Shown: positions 27,275-34,653 of the stretch, in pieces
Position numbering within the stretch: the first letter of the stretch is position 1
Layout: each line of letters opens with the position of its first letter
From: Tenacibaculum sp. MAR_2010_89
GTDB taxonomy: Bacteria; Bacteroidota; Bacteroidia; Flavobacteriales; Flavobacteriaceae
Assembly (NCBI RefSeq): GCF_900105985.1
Contig: NZ_FNUB01000004.1
Coordinates: 99,501 to 163,500, forward strand
Direction: 5' to 3'
DNA: 64,000 nucleotides
Program-made: the position numbers and the translations under genes
The notes under the pieces: generated by a model
Databases searched by the model: none
What the model saw: only the letters and a program-made list of their open reading frames with translations
What the model was told of the DNA's origin: nothing

Positions 27275-27610
27275 AATTTATTTCTTACTCTTTTGGCTTT
27301 TCAGATTTCGCCTCGTTTTTTACAGTAGTTCCTGAACTCTACTTTGGTTAGTTTTACAAAAATTAGAAATAGCGCTAGTTTTAATTTCTGGTATAAAACT
27401 ACTTTGAATAAGCACGAAAAAACGAAGTATTGACATGAAGTAAGAAATATACTACATGAAATAGTGTTCTACTATGTTTTAAAAAGAATAGATACCTCTG
27501 TAAAATAAATGAGAAACAAACTAATTTGTTAATTAACGAGAAAGGCTAACTCTTTTTATGTATTGTATACGTAATGGTTTGAGAATATAATGGTTAAAGA
27601 ACTTTAGAAT
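27275..27610. other. Spacer upstream of the PixA-like gene
   Basis: A 336-base intergenic stretch without a convincing open frame. It should hold the promoter of the PixA-like gene, but no TAnnTTTG box was found on the minus strand. The only notable element is an inverted repeat AACAAA-CTAA-TTTGTT at 27515-27530, a possible operator. Confidence 0.4.
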
Positions 27611-28363
27611 TTATTTTAAAATACTCTCTTTTTTAATAATTCCTTTATATTTTTCGCTTAGAGTAATTTTATGATTACCTGATAATACAATTAAGTTATC
27701 ATTTGGAAAAATCTCTTCTATTTTTTGAATGTTAGCTACAAAATTTCTACTAACTCTACTAAACATAGTTTTGTCTAGTAACTCTAATATTTTGGTTAAT
27801 GAAATTAAAATCACAAATTTTCCTTTTTCTGTAATAATATTACAATAACGTCCCTCTACTTCAATAAAAATAATTTCAGAAATGAGTATTTTTTTTAACG
27901 ATCTACCTTTTTGTATATACAAGTGTTCTTTAGTTACAACTGTATCTTGCTTTTCGTCTGTAAATACATTTTTCTGTTCATAAAACTTCTCAACAGCCAA
28001 ATGAATAGAAAACAAAATTTCTAACTCATTAAACGGTTTTATCATATAATTGAATGGCATAGTTAATTTTGCTCTTTCAAAAATTTCTTTATCTGTAGAA
28101 CTAGTTAAAAATAAAAAAGGTCTTTTATTTGTATGATGAAGCTCATTAATAGTTTCTGCAAATAAAATACCTTCAGGATCTTCCCCTAAAAAAACATCTA
28201 TAATTACCAAATCAATGTCTTTTCTGTTTAGATATATAGCCAATGCTTCTTTAAAATTTTTAGCAACATCAACTATATTATAATCATTAGCTTCTAACAC
28301 ATCTACGAGTGCTTCACTTTCTATCGGATTATCTTCTACAATAAGTACATTTAAACTATTCAT
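27611..28363 (-). CDS. LytTR-family response regulator
   Basis: A 250-residue response regulator; ATG 28363 (MNSLNVLIVEDNPIESEAL) was chosen because upstream residues precede the canonical receiver start. Receiver domain at residues 1-120 with phospho-acceptor Asp in LVIIDVFLGEDPEG and the lysine in MIKPFNE. The C-terminal LytTR DNA-binding domain (about 145-245) shows ILISEIIFIEVEGRYCNI, MFSRVSRNFVANI and ITLSEKYK. The start codon overlaps the kinase stop by eight bases (ATGAATAG), so the pair is translationally coupled. Likely targets are the flanking unknown genes, which is inference. Confidence 0.88.
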   Translation of the reverse strand: MNSLNVLIVEDNPIESEALVDVLEANDYNIVDVAKNFKEALAIYLNRKDIDLVIIDVFLGEDPEGILFAETINELHHTNKRPFLFLTSSTDKEIFERAKLTMPFNYMIKPFNELEILFSIHLAVEKFYEQKNVFTDEKQDTVVTKEHLYIQKGRSLKKILISEIIFIEVEGRYCNIITEKGKFVILISLTKILELLDKTMFSRVSRNFVANIQKIEEIFPNDNLIVLSGNHKITLSEKYKGIIKKESILK

Positions 28364-30134
28364 TAATAAAAGGTTTAGGTAAAGATACAATCATTTTTGT
28401 TCCTTTTCCTAATTCACTTTCTACTAAAATTCTACCATTATTTTTTTTAATCATAGATTTACAAAGTTGAAAACCTAATCCTGAACCTATAATTTCTTTA
28501 TTCTCTTTTTCACTTATAGCAATAGTATCTTTTTGAAGTTGCAATACAGTTTTTTCACTCATTCCTATTCCTGAATCTTCCACAACTATATCTAAAAAAC
28601 CTTCTTTTGATGTTTCTATGTAGATCTTAATCTTATCATTAGGTTCAGAAAACTTAATAGCATTATCTAATAAGTTTCTCAAAATAATTTTCAGAGATTC
28701 TTGATCTGCAAGAACTTTAGCCGATTTAGAAATTGTACTTTCAAAGTGCAACTCCTTTTCCTTTATGAATGGTAAGTAGTTATACACCAAATGCTCTACA
28801 GCAAAAAACAAATGCATTTCTTTAATTTCAAAATATGACTGTTTGGTTTGTAGTAATGCCCAATTCAGTAAATTATCTAACAAATTATAAGCACTACCTA
28901 CTATAGCACTGTTTTTTTGCAGTAACTCATATACAACGTTTATATTTTGTGCCTTTAAATTATTAATTAACTTTTTATTACTAAGTTTCAGTGTGTTTAC
29001 GGAAGAACGTAAATCATGACTTACAATAGAAAATAATTTATCTTTTGTTGCATTCAAGTCATTTAACCGCTTATTTTGTTCTCCTATAATTTTTTTAGAT
29101 TTAATATTTTTTCTAAAAAAATAAATTATAATAGATAGTAATACTACTAACGATATAACAGTGTATAAAATTCTACTTATTTCTGCAGTTTTAGCTCTAT
29201 TTTCTATTTGTAAAACATTTACTTCTTGTTGTTTTTGTTGTACAGCATGTTTTTTTTCTAATTGAGCCGTTTCCCATATTCTATTTTGATTGTTTAAAGA
29301 ATCTTTCCATTTTTCGTATTCCTTTCTATATTTTAATGCAGCTGTTAAGTTTTTTCTATTTTCTTCTACTACAGCCATATTTTTAGCCATTTTCCCTTTA
29401 GTTTCAAAATCTTGAACATCCTTTGAAAGTAAATACGCTTTTTTATAAAAAGGAATTGCTATTGCATCTTTATATTGTGCATAATATAAGTTACCAATAT
29501 CTGCATAAGAGCTTATTAACCGAAAGGTATCTTTCTTTCTTTTTATAATATTTATACTTTTTGTTAAGTAAAATTCTGCTTTTTTATATTTATTTAAATG
29601 AAAATAACTGACTCCCATATTATGAAAAATGCTACTTTTTTTAACACCTATAACAGCATCTGATTTTAATGATTCAATTTTTTTAAAGTAAGAAATTGCT
29701 TTATGATATTCTTCTTGCTCTACAGCTATTTCTGCTAAATACATAGCTATTCTATCATAGAAATAAAAGCTTTTTTTTATAATAGAAAACTCTCTTTTTG
29801 CTTCTTCAAATATTCTCTTTTTTTTTAAACTATACCCTCTAAAAAAATGGGTGTAGTTATTCAATTCAGTGTTTTTTGTTTTAACATTTAACAACTTAGC
29901 TGTGTATATTAAGGTAGAATCCCACTTTTTTTCTAAAAAAAATGATTGTGCCTTATGAAAAAAAAAATCTTTATTGTAAACTTGACTTTTAATTTCTACA
30001 CTTTTAAAAAAAACAGATATTTTTTTTTTCTCTTGTGAATAAAAAATTAAAGGTAAAAGTAAAAACAGTATTAATAAACTCCTATAAATAAACAATTTAA
30101 CTGATTTTTGATTTAAATTGCTTCTAAAATACAA
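28356..30134 (-). CDS. TPR-containing sensor histidine kinase
   Basis: A 592-residue kinase with a signal-anchor/signal peptide, several TPR helices in the periplasmic part (about residues 50-290, for example IFHNMGVSYFHLNKYKKAEFYL in pieces), one transmembrane segment near 325-345 (ILYTVISLVVLLSIIIYFF), a short coiled linker, HisKA with LFSIVSHDLRSSV, and HATPase_c (NLLDNAIKFSE, DSGIGMS, GSGLGFQLC). The first codon is a TTG at 30134 sitting at the end of the preceding terminator's T-tract; a second TTG at 30095 gives a shorter, more typical signal peptide (MFIYRSLLILFLLLPLIF). The start is therefore uncertain. Partner of the LytTR regulator downstream. Confidence 0.82.
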   Translation of the reverse strand: MYFRSNLNQKSVKLFIYRSLLILFLLLPLIFYSQEKKKISVFFKSVEIKSQVYNKDFFFHKAQSFFLEKKWDSTLIYTAKLLNVKTKNTELNNYTHFFRGYSLKKKRIFEEAKREFSIIKKSFYFYDRIAMYLAEIAVEQEEYHKAISYFKKIESLKSDAVIGVKKSSIFHNMGVSYFHLNKYKKAEFYLTKSINIIKRKKDTFRLISSYADIGNLYYAQYKDAIAIPFYKKAYLLSKDVQDFETKGKMAKNMAVVEENRKNLTAALKYRKEYEKWKDSLNNQNRIWETAQLEKKHAVQQKQQEVNVLQIENRAKTAEISRILYTVISLVVLLSIIIYFFRKNIKSKKIIGEQNKRLNDLNATKDKLFSIVSHDLRSSVNTLKLSNKKLINNLKAQNINVVYELLQKNSAIVGSAYNLLDNLLNWALLQTKQSYFEIKEMHLFFAVEHLVYNYLPFIKEKELHFESTISKSAKVLADQESLKIILRNLLDNAIKFSEPNDKIKIYIETSKEGFLDIVVEDSGIGMSEKTVLQLQKDTIAISEKENKEIIGSGLGFQLCKSMIKKNNGRILVESELGKGTKMIVSLPKPFINE

Positions 30135-30160
30135 AAAAGCAGAGGAAGCCTCTGCTTTAA
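30132..30160 (-). terminator. Terminator between the 193-aa gene and the kinase
   Basis: On the minus strand AAAGCAGAGG-CTT-CCTCTGCTTT is followed by a T-run that directly reaches the kinase TTG codon at 30134. It ends transcription from the 193-aa gene about 75 bases after its stop. Confidence 0.82.
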
Positions 30161-30231
30161 TTACGTTTTAAACCCTAATTATTTATAATTCATTTTAAAA
30201 TTAAAACTTTATCTTTTTAAAAGTTAAAAAA

Positions 30232-30813
30232 CTAATCATCTCCTGATTGTACTGTAGTTTCAGTACCTCTAGAAGTTTCAGGATCTGTATTTATTAAAAA
30301 AAATTGTACTGTTTTTATTTTCTCCATTGGGACTTCACTACCATTCGCACAATGGACCGCTCCTTTTTCAAAATCAAATTCAAAAGAATAATATTTATAA
30401 TCTGTAGTTTTTCTCTCTTCTTCATTAAATGTAATAAAGATATTTAATTGATGTTCTCCTGAACTATTAAGACTAAAATCATAATAAAAAGTAAATTCAT
30501 TATACGTCAACTCATACTCTTTATTTATAAAACAAACAGCATAAACTTTAAGTTTTCCATCTCTAAATATAACATGCCCTATAGGAGCTACTAAATCGAC
30601 AAAAGAGTCGATAGGTAATCTAAGGTCAGATATTAGATCCTTTTTACCACTGTTTACATTTACAAACCTATTAGTTATACCTATTCTTTTTCCTGGTATA
30701 AACATTTGTGATTTTTTTTTACTTGAAAAACCCTTTTTTATTTCTTTTATTTCTCTTTTAAGACTTTGTATTTCACTAATACAATCTTCTGACAATTGTC
30801 CTTTTACTCCCAT
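30232..30813 (-). CDS. Hypothetical protein, 193 aa, coiled-coil plus beta domain
   Basis: Not recognised. It starts MGVKGQLSEDCISEIQSLKR with no signal peptide; residues about 8-35 form an amphipathic, probably coiled-coil helix (ISEIQSLKREIKEIKKGF). The rest is strand-rich with many aromatic residues (YNEFTFYYDFSL, YKYYSFEFDFEKG) and ends in a short acidic/threonine tail. This looks like an oligomerising helix joined to a beta-sandwich. It is monocistronic, closed by a strong terminator and preceded by a 12-bp inverted repeat, which suggests dedicated regulation, perhaps by the adjacent LytTR system. Real-gene confidence rests on length, start and terminator. Confidence 0.6.
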   Translation of the reverse strand: MGVKGQLSEDCISEIQSLKREIKEIKKGFSSKKKSQMFIPGKRIGITNRFVNVNSGKKDLISDLRLPIDSFVDLVAPIGHVIFRDGKLKVYAVCFINKEYELTYNEFTFYYDFSLNSSGEHQLNIFITFNEEERKTTDYKYYSFEFDFEKGAVHCANGSEVPMEKIKTVQFFLINTDPETSRGTETTVQSGDD

Positions 30814-31169
30814 AATAGTTTGATTTTAAATTATTAATTAATGTTATAGAATTACTACTTTTAAAAAATTAATTCTATAACAAAGAAACAAGAAGATTTT
30901 TTTTTAAAAATACACAATGTTATAAGGGATATATTTTTAAGTACAAAACAAACTATTTCTTTGCACCAACATAAAAACTAGCAACAGTTATACTTTTATT
31001 TATATTTATAAGTATATCTTTATTTTCTCAAAACATTAGTTAACTTTATAAAAAAACATTTTTTGATTATATTTCAAAAAGCATCAAAATATCATGTTGA
31101 ATAGTAATTTTCTTTATTTTATGTAACATTGTTATTTTTTTACCTACTTATACTTACAAATCAACATTC
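30814..31169. other. Divergent intergenic region with inverted repeat
   Basis: This 356-base AT-rich stretch lies between the divergent 193-aa gene and CPBP protease gene and must contain both promoters. No clear TAnnTTTG box was found; the inverted repeat at 30843-30881 is the only strong element. Confidence 0.5.
30843..30881. promoter_or_regulatory. 12-bp inverted repeat upstream of the 193-aa gene
   Basis: GTTATAGAATTA (30843-30854) and TAATTCTATAAC (30870-30881) are perfect inverse complements separated by 15 bases, ending 30 bases before the minus-strand start at 30813. It could be a leader hairpin or a two-half-site operator. Confidence 0.5.
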
Positions 31170-31721
31170 ATGAAGCAAACATTTCAAGAACTCATTACCT
31201 ATTTAAAAAATCCCGTTTTAGAGAAAGATAATAACACAAATCTTAACTATAGGTTTACAAAGTTTATACACCTGCTTATTATTTGTATTATTACAAGTGG
31301 ACTTATTATGCCTTTATTTTATTTAATTGAGTATTTAGGCTTAGTTGATATGGAAAAACATGCTATGGAGGATATGATGAAAACATTATCTAAACCTATG
31401 GTGTTTTTCTTTGCTGTTATAGTAGCTCCACTTGTGGAAGAGTTAATTTTTAGAGGTCCAATCACTTTATTCAAGGATAAAAATTCATTTAAAATAGCTT
31501 TTTATTCTTTTGCAATTATATTTGGATTAGTTCATATAACTAATTATAACATAACTACAAATGTACTTTTATTAATACCTCTTTTAATAGCTCCTCAAAC
31601 TATTTTAGGTGGCTATTTAGGATTTATTAGAGTTCGTTTTGGCCTACAGTGGAGTATGTTGTTACATGCTTGCTATAATGCTTTTTTTATGATAATGGCA
31701 TTTGCTGGAGAAACTGTTTAA
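31170..31721 (+). CDS. CPBP family intramembrane metalloprotease
   Basis: A 183-residue integral membrane protein of the CAAX-protease/bacteriocin-processing (Abi) family. The three catalytic motifs are present: VEELIFRG (EExxxR, residues ~90-97), FGLVHITN (FxxxH, ~120-127) and HACYNAF (HxxxN type, ~167-173). About five hydrophobic segments surround them. It overlaps the reading frame of the next gene's upstream region and is spaced one base from its ATG. The natural substrate is unknown; a role in lipoprotein, peptide or immunity processing is possible for this family but not shown here. Confidence 0.85.
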   Translation: MKQTFQELITYLKNPVLEKDNNTNLNYRFTKFIHLLIICIITSGLIMPLFYLIEYLGLVDMEKHAMEDMMKTLSKPMVFFFAVIVAPLVEELIFRGPITLFKDKNSFKIAFYSFAIIFGLVHITNYNITTNVLLLIPLLIAPQTILGGYLGFIRVRFGLQWSMLLHACYNAFFMIMAFAGETV

Positions 31722-31722
31722 A

Positions 31723-32487
31723 ATGAAAAAACAAGAGCTTAAGGAATTTCTTGACGAAAAGGTTATTAAATACAATACTTTTAACTTTATTGAAAGTGAC
31801 CCTATTCAAATACCTCATCTATTTACTCAAAAAGAAGATATAGAAATAGCTGGTTTTTTAGCAGCGACTATTGCTTGGGGTAATCGTAAGATGATTATTA
31901 AAAATGCACATCGAATGATGGACTTATTAGGTAATTCTCCTTATGATTTCGTTATGAATCATTCTGAAGATGATCTTGTTAGTTTTGATGGTTTTGTTCA
32001 CAGAACCTTTAATTCAGATGATTTTACTTTTTTTATACAATCACTTAAAAACATTTATCAAAATTATGGGGGGTTAGAAAATGTTTTAAAACCTGAAAGT
32101 AATTCAAATAATTATCAATTAGCTATTCATAATTTTAAAAAAGTGTTTTTTGAAACACCCCATCAAACCAGAACTTTAAAACATGTATCTGATCCTTTAA
32201 AAAATTCAGCATCAAAACGTATTAATATGTTTTTACGTTGGATGGTTCGTAATGATAATTCTGGGGTAGATTTTGGTATTTGGAAATCTCATTTATCACA
32301 AAATTTACATTGTCCTTTAGATGTTCATTCAGGAAATGTTGCAAGAAAATTAGGGCTTTTAACTCGTAAACAAAATGACTGGAAGGCACTTATTGAACTT
32401 GACGATACTCTAAGGCTTTTTGATCCTAAAGATCCTGTAAAATACGATTTTGCTTTATTTGGATTAGGTGTTTTTGAGAAGTTTTAA
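31723..32487 (+). CDS. TIGR02757 (DUF2400) family protein
   Basis: A 254-residue cytoplasmic protein starting at ATG 31723, one base after the protease stop; a longer frame starting inside the protease gene was rejected. Characteristic family segments are EDIEIAGFLAATIAWGNR, KRINMFLRWMVRND and CPLDVHSGNVARKLGLL, plus DPVKYDFALFGLGVF at the end. The family is widespread in Bacteroidota and has no assigned biochemical function. Tight spacing to the CPBP gene suggests a shared transcript. Confidence 0.85.
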   Translation: MKKQELKEFLDEKVIKYNTFNFIESDPIQIPHLFTQKEDIEIAGFLAATIAWGNRKMIIKNAHRMMDLLGNSPYDFVMNHSEDDLVSFDGFVHRTFNSDDFTFFIQSLKNIYQNYGGLENVLKPESNSNNYQLAIHNFKKVFFETPHQTRTLKHVSDPLKNSASKRINMFLRWMVRNDNSGVDFGIWKSHLSQNLHCPLDVHSGNVARKLGLLTRKQNDWKALIELDDTLRLFDPKDPVKYDFALFGLGVFEKF

Positions 32488-32544
32488 TACTTTTAGCTTA
32501 ATTAACTAAATATGTTAATACAAAAGCTAAAACTTCTTTCTATA

Positions 32545-34029
32545 ATGAAAAATATTATTTTATTAACTACACTATTTTTTAGTATAGCTATATATTCTCA
32601 AGACTCCCGAGTTCCTATTGATACTACTATTATTACATCGAACACAGTTACAATAAAAGGTAAAAAAGTAAACTATAAGGCTCAAACAGGTACTCAACCT
32701 GTTTTTGATGCCAATGGAAACATAAAAGCTACCTTATTTTATACATACTATTACCGTACTGGAATACAAAACAGAAAAAAAAGACCTTTAATTATGTCTT
32801 TCAATGGTGGACCTGGATCAGCTTCTGTATGGATGCATATTGCATACACTGGCCCTAAAATTTTAAACATAGATGATGAAGGAAATCCAATTCAACCATA
32901 CGGAATTAAGGATAATCCGTATTCCGTTTTAGATGTAGCTGACATCGTTTTTGTTAACCCAGTTAATACTGCTTATTCTAGACCTGTAGTAAAAGAAGAT
33001 AAAAAAGTTGATAAGGAATACTTTTTTGGCATCAATGCGGATGCCAAATATTTAGCTGATTGGCTAACCACTTTCATTACCCGAACCAATAGATGGCAAT
33101 CACCCAAATATATTATTGGTGAAAGTTATGGAGGCACACGCGTAATGCAATTAGCTCATGAATTACAAAGTAAACAGTGGATGTACTTAAACGGTGTTAT
33201 TATGGTTTCTCCTGCTGATTATCAACTATTACGTACAAAAAACTCAGAAGATTATGCTGTTAACTTTCCTTATTTTACAGCTGCTGCTTGGTATCATAAC
33301 ATGCTACCAAAGAAACTACAAGAACAAGATTTATTAGAAATTTTGCCTGAATCAGAAAAATTTGCCATCAATGAACTTCTTCCTGCAATTGCTAAAGGTG
33401 GTTATGTTTCTGATACTGAAAGGCAAAGTATCGCTAAAAAAATGGCTTATTACTCTGGTATAAAAGAAGAAGTAATTTTGCAACAAAATCTTGAAGTTCC
33501 AAACAGTTATTTTTGGAAAGAATTATTGCGCAATTCTTCAGGAAAAACAATTGGACGTTTAGATAGTAGATATTTAGGTATTGATAGGAAACTAACAGGA
33601 TCAAGTCCAGATTACAGTCCAGAACTTACTTCATGGCTTCACTCTTTTACTCCAGCTATTAATTATTATATTCAAAATGTATTAAAATTTAAAACCGACG
33701 TTAAATACAATATGTTTGGCTCAGTACATCCATGGGATTTTAAAAATAACAATGCACGTGAAAATTTACGAAAAGCAATGGCTCGAAACCCTTATTTAAA
33801 AGTACTGGTTCAATCTGGTTACTATGATGGTGCAACGACCTATTTTGCTGCAAAATATACAATGGGAAAAATTGATCTTAGTGGTACTTTTAAAAATAGA
33901 CTTACATTCAAAGGGTATAGAAGTGGACATATGATGTATCTTCGTAAAGTAGATCTAGAAAAAGCTAATGATGATTTACGTGAATTTATCAAACAGAGTT
34001 CAAAAAATATAGGACCAGCTAAATATTGA
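32545..34029 (+). CDS. S10-like serine carboxypeptidase, secreted
   Basis: A 494-residue exported hydrolase; ATG 32545 gives a clean signal peptide (MKNIILLTTLFFSIAIYSQ). The alpha/beta-hydrolase S10 features are the oxyanion segment NGGPGSASVW (~87), nucleophile motif IGESYGG with Ser near 193, Asp in GYYDGATTY (~425) and His in YRSGHMMY (~461). It likely trims C-terminal residues from peptides in the periplasm. The gene is followed two bases later by the LOV-like gene, so they may be co-transcribed. Confidence 0.87.
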   Translation: MKNIILLTTLFFSIAIYSQDSRVPIDTTIITSNTVTIKGKKVNYKAQTGTQPVFDANGNIKATLFYTYYYRTGIQNRKKRPLIMSFNGGPGSASVWMHIAYTGPKILNIDDEGNPIQPYGIKDNPYSVLDVADIVFVNPVNTAYSRPVVKEDKKVDKEYFFGINADAKYLADWLTTFITRTNRWQSPKYIIGESYGGTRVMQLAHELQSKQWMYLNGVIMVSPADYQLLRTKNSEDYAVNFPYFTAAAWYHNMLPKKLQEQDLLEILPESEKFAINELLPAIAKGGYVSDTERQSIAKKMAYYSGIKEEVILQQNLEVPNSYFWKELLRNSSGKTIGRLDSRYLGIDRKLTGSSPDYSPELTSWLHSFTPAINYYIQNVLKFKTDVKYNMFGSVHPWDFKNNNARENLRKAMARNPYLKVLVQSGYYDGATTYFAAKYTMGKIDLSGTFKNRLTFKGYRSGHMMYLRKVDLEKANDDLREFIKQSSKNIGPAKY

Positions 34030-34031
34030 TT

Positions 34032-34598
34032 ATGAAAAATAACATAACAAATATGATGTGTTTAGATATGTATATGTCTTCATTAAACTTTAATGAGCAA
34101 TTAACATTTCAAAAACACATACAAAAAACTGACTATAACGTAGCTAACTTAGTTAGTTGGGATATTCATTTACAAAACTACCATCAAATCACCTCTAATT
34201 TAGAGATAGATAACGATTTAGCATACATAAAAAACCTTGCTAAACAATATAATTGGGAAAACAATATTGATTCGATTATTAAAAACAATAGTTTTGAAGC
34301 AATTGTTATTACTGACTTATCAAGAAAAATTATGTGGGTTAATAATGGTTTTACAGATATGACTGGGTACCCAAAAAACTTTGCGTTAAATAAAACTCCT
34401 AATTTTTTACAAGGCTCAGAAACCTCTGAAGCAACAAAAAAAAGAATTAGAAAGAAACTTCAGAATAATGAACCTTTTAAAGAAATCATTATTAATCATA
34501 AAAAAGATCGTACTTCTTATAAGTGTGAAGTTCAAATATTTCCTCTTTACAATAAAGAGACAACTCATTTTTTAGCATTAGAAAAAAAAGTTGTTTAA
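34032..34598 (+). CDS. PAS (LOV-like) domain protein lacking the photoactive Cys
   Basis: A 188-residue protein starting at ATG 34032. Residues about 85-185 form a PAS domain strongly resembling LOV domains: IVITDLSRKIMWVNNGFTDMTGY, then FLQGSETSEATKKRIRKKL and FKEIIINHKKDRTSYKCEV. In photoactive LOV domains the segment is NCRFLQG; here the corresponding stretch is TPNFLQG, so the flavin-adduct cysteine is replaced by proline. No output domain is attached; the N-terminal ~80 residues are helical and unrecognised. It could still bind flavin or another ligand and signal through a partner. Closed by a bidirectional terminator. Confidence 0.75.
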   Translation: MKNNITNMMCLDMYMSSLNFNEQLTFQKHIQKTDYNVANLVSWDIHLQNYHQITSNLEIDNDLAYIKNLAKQYNWENNIDSIIKNNSFEAIVITDLSRKIMWVNNGFTDMTGYPKNFALNKTPNFLQGSETSEATKKRIRKKLQNNEPFKEIIINHKKDRTSYKCEVQIFPLYNKETTHFLALEKKVV

Positions 34599-34599
34599 T

Positions 34600-34634
34600 A
34601 AAAAAGGAGATTGACTATTCAATCTCCTTTTTAA
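34600..34634. terminator. Bidirectional terminator between the PAS and 737-aa genes
   Basis: AAAAAGGAGATTGA (34601-34614) and TCAATCTCCTTTTT (34619-34632) form a perfect 14-bp stem with A-tract and T-tract flanks, between convergent genes. Confidence 0.88.
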
Positions 34635-34653
34635 CTTTACATATATAAACTCA

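Noticed and set aside
31170..31721. Bacteriocin immunity function for the CPBP protease
   Set aside because: No bacteriocin precursor or exporter lies adjacent; the family is too broad for this call.
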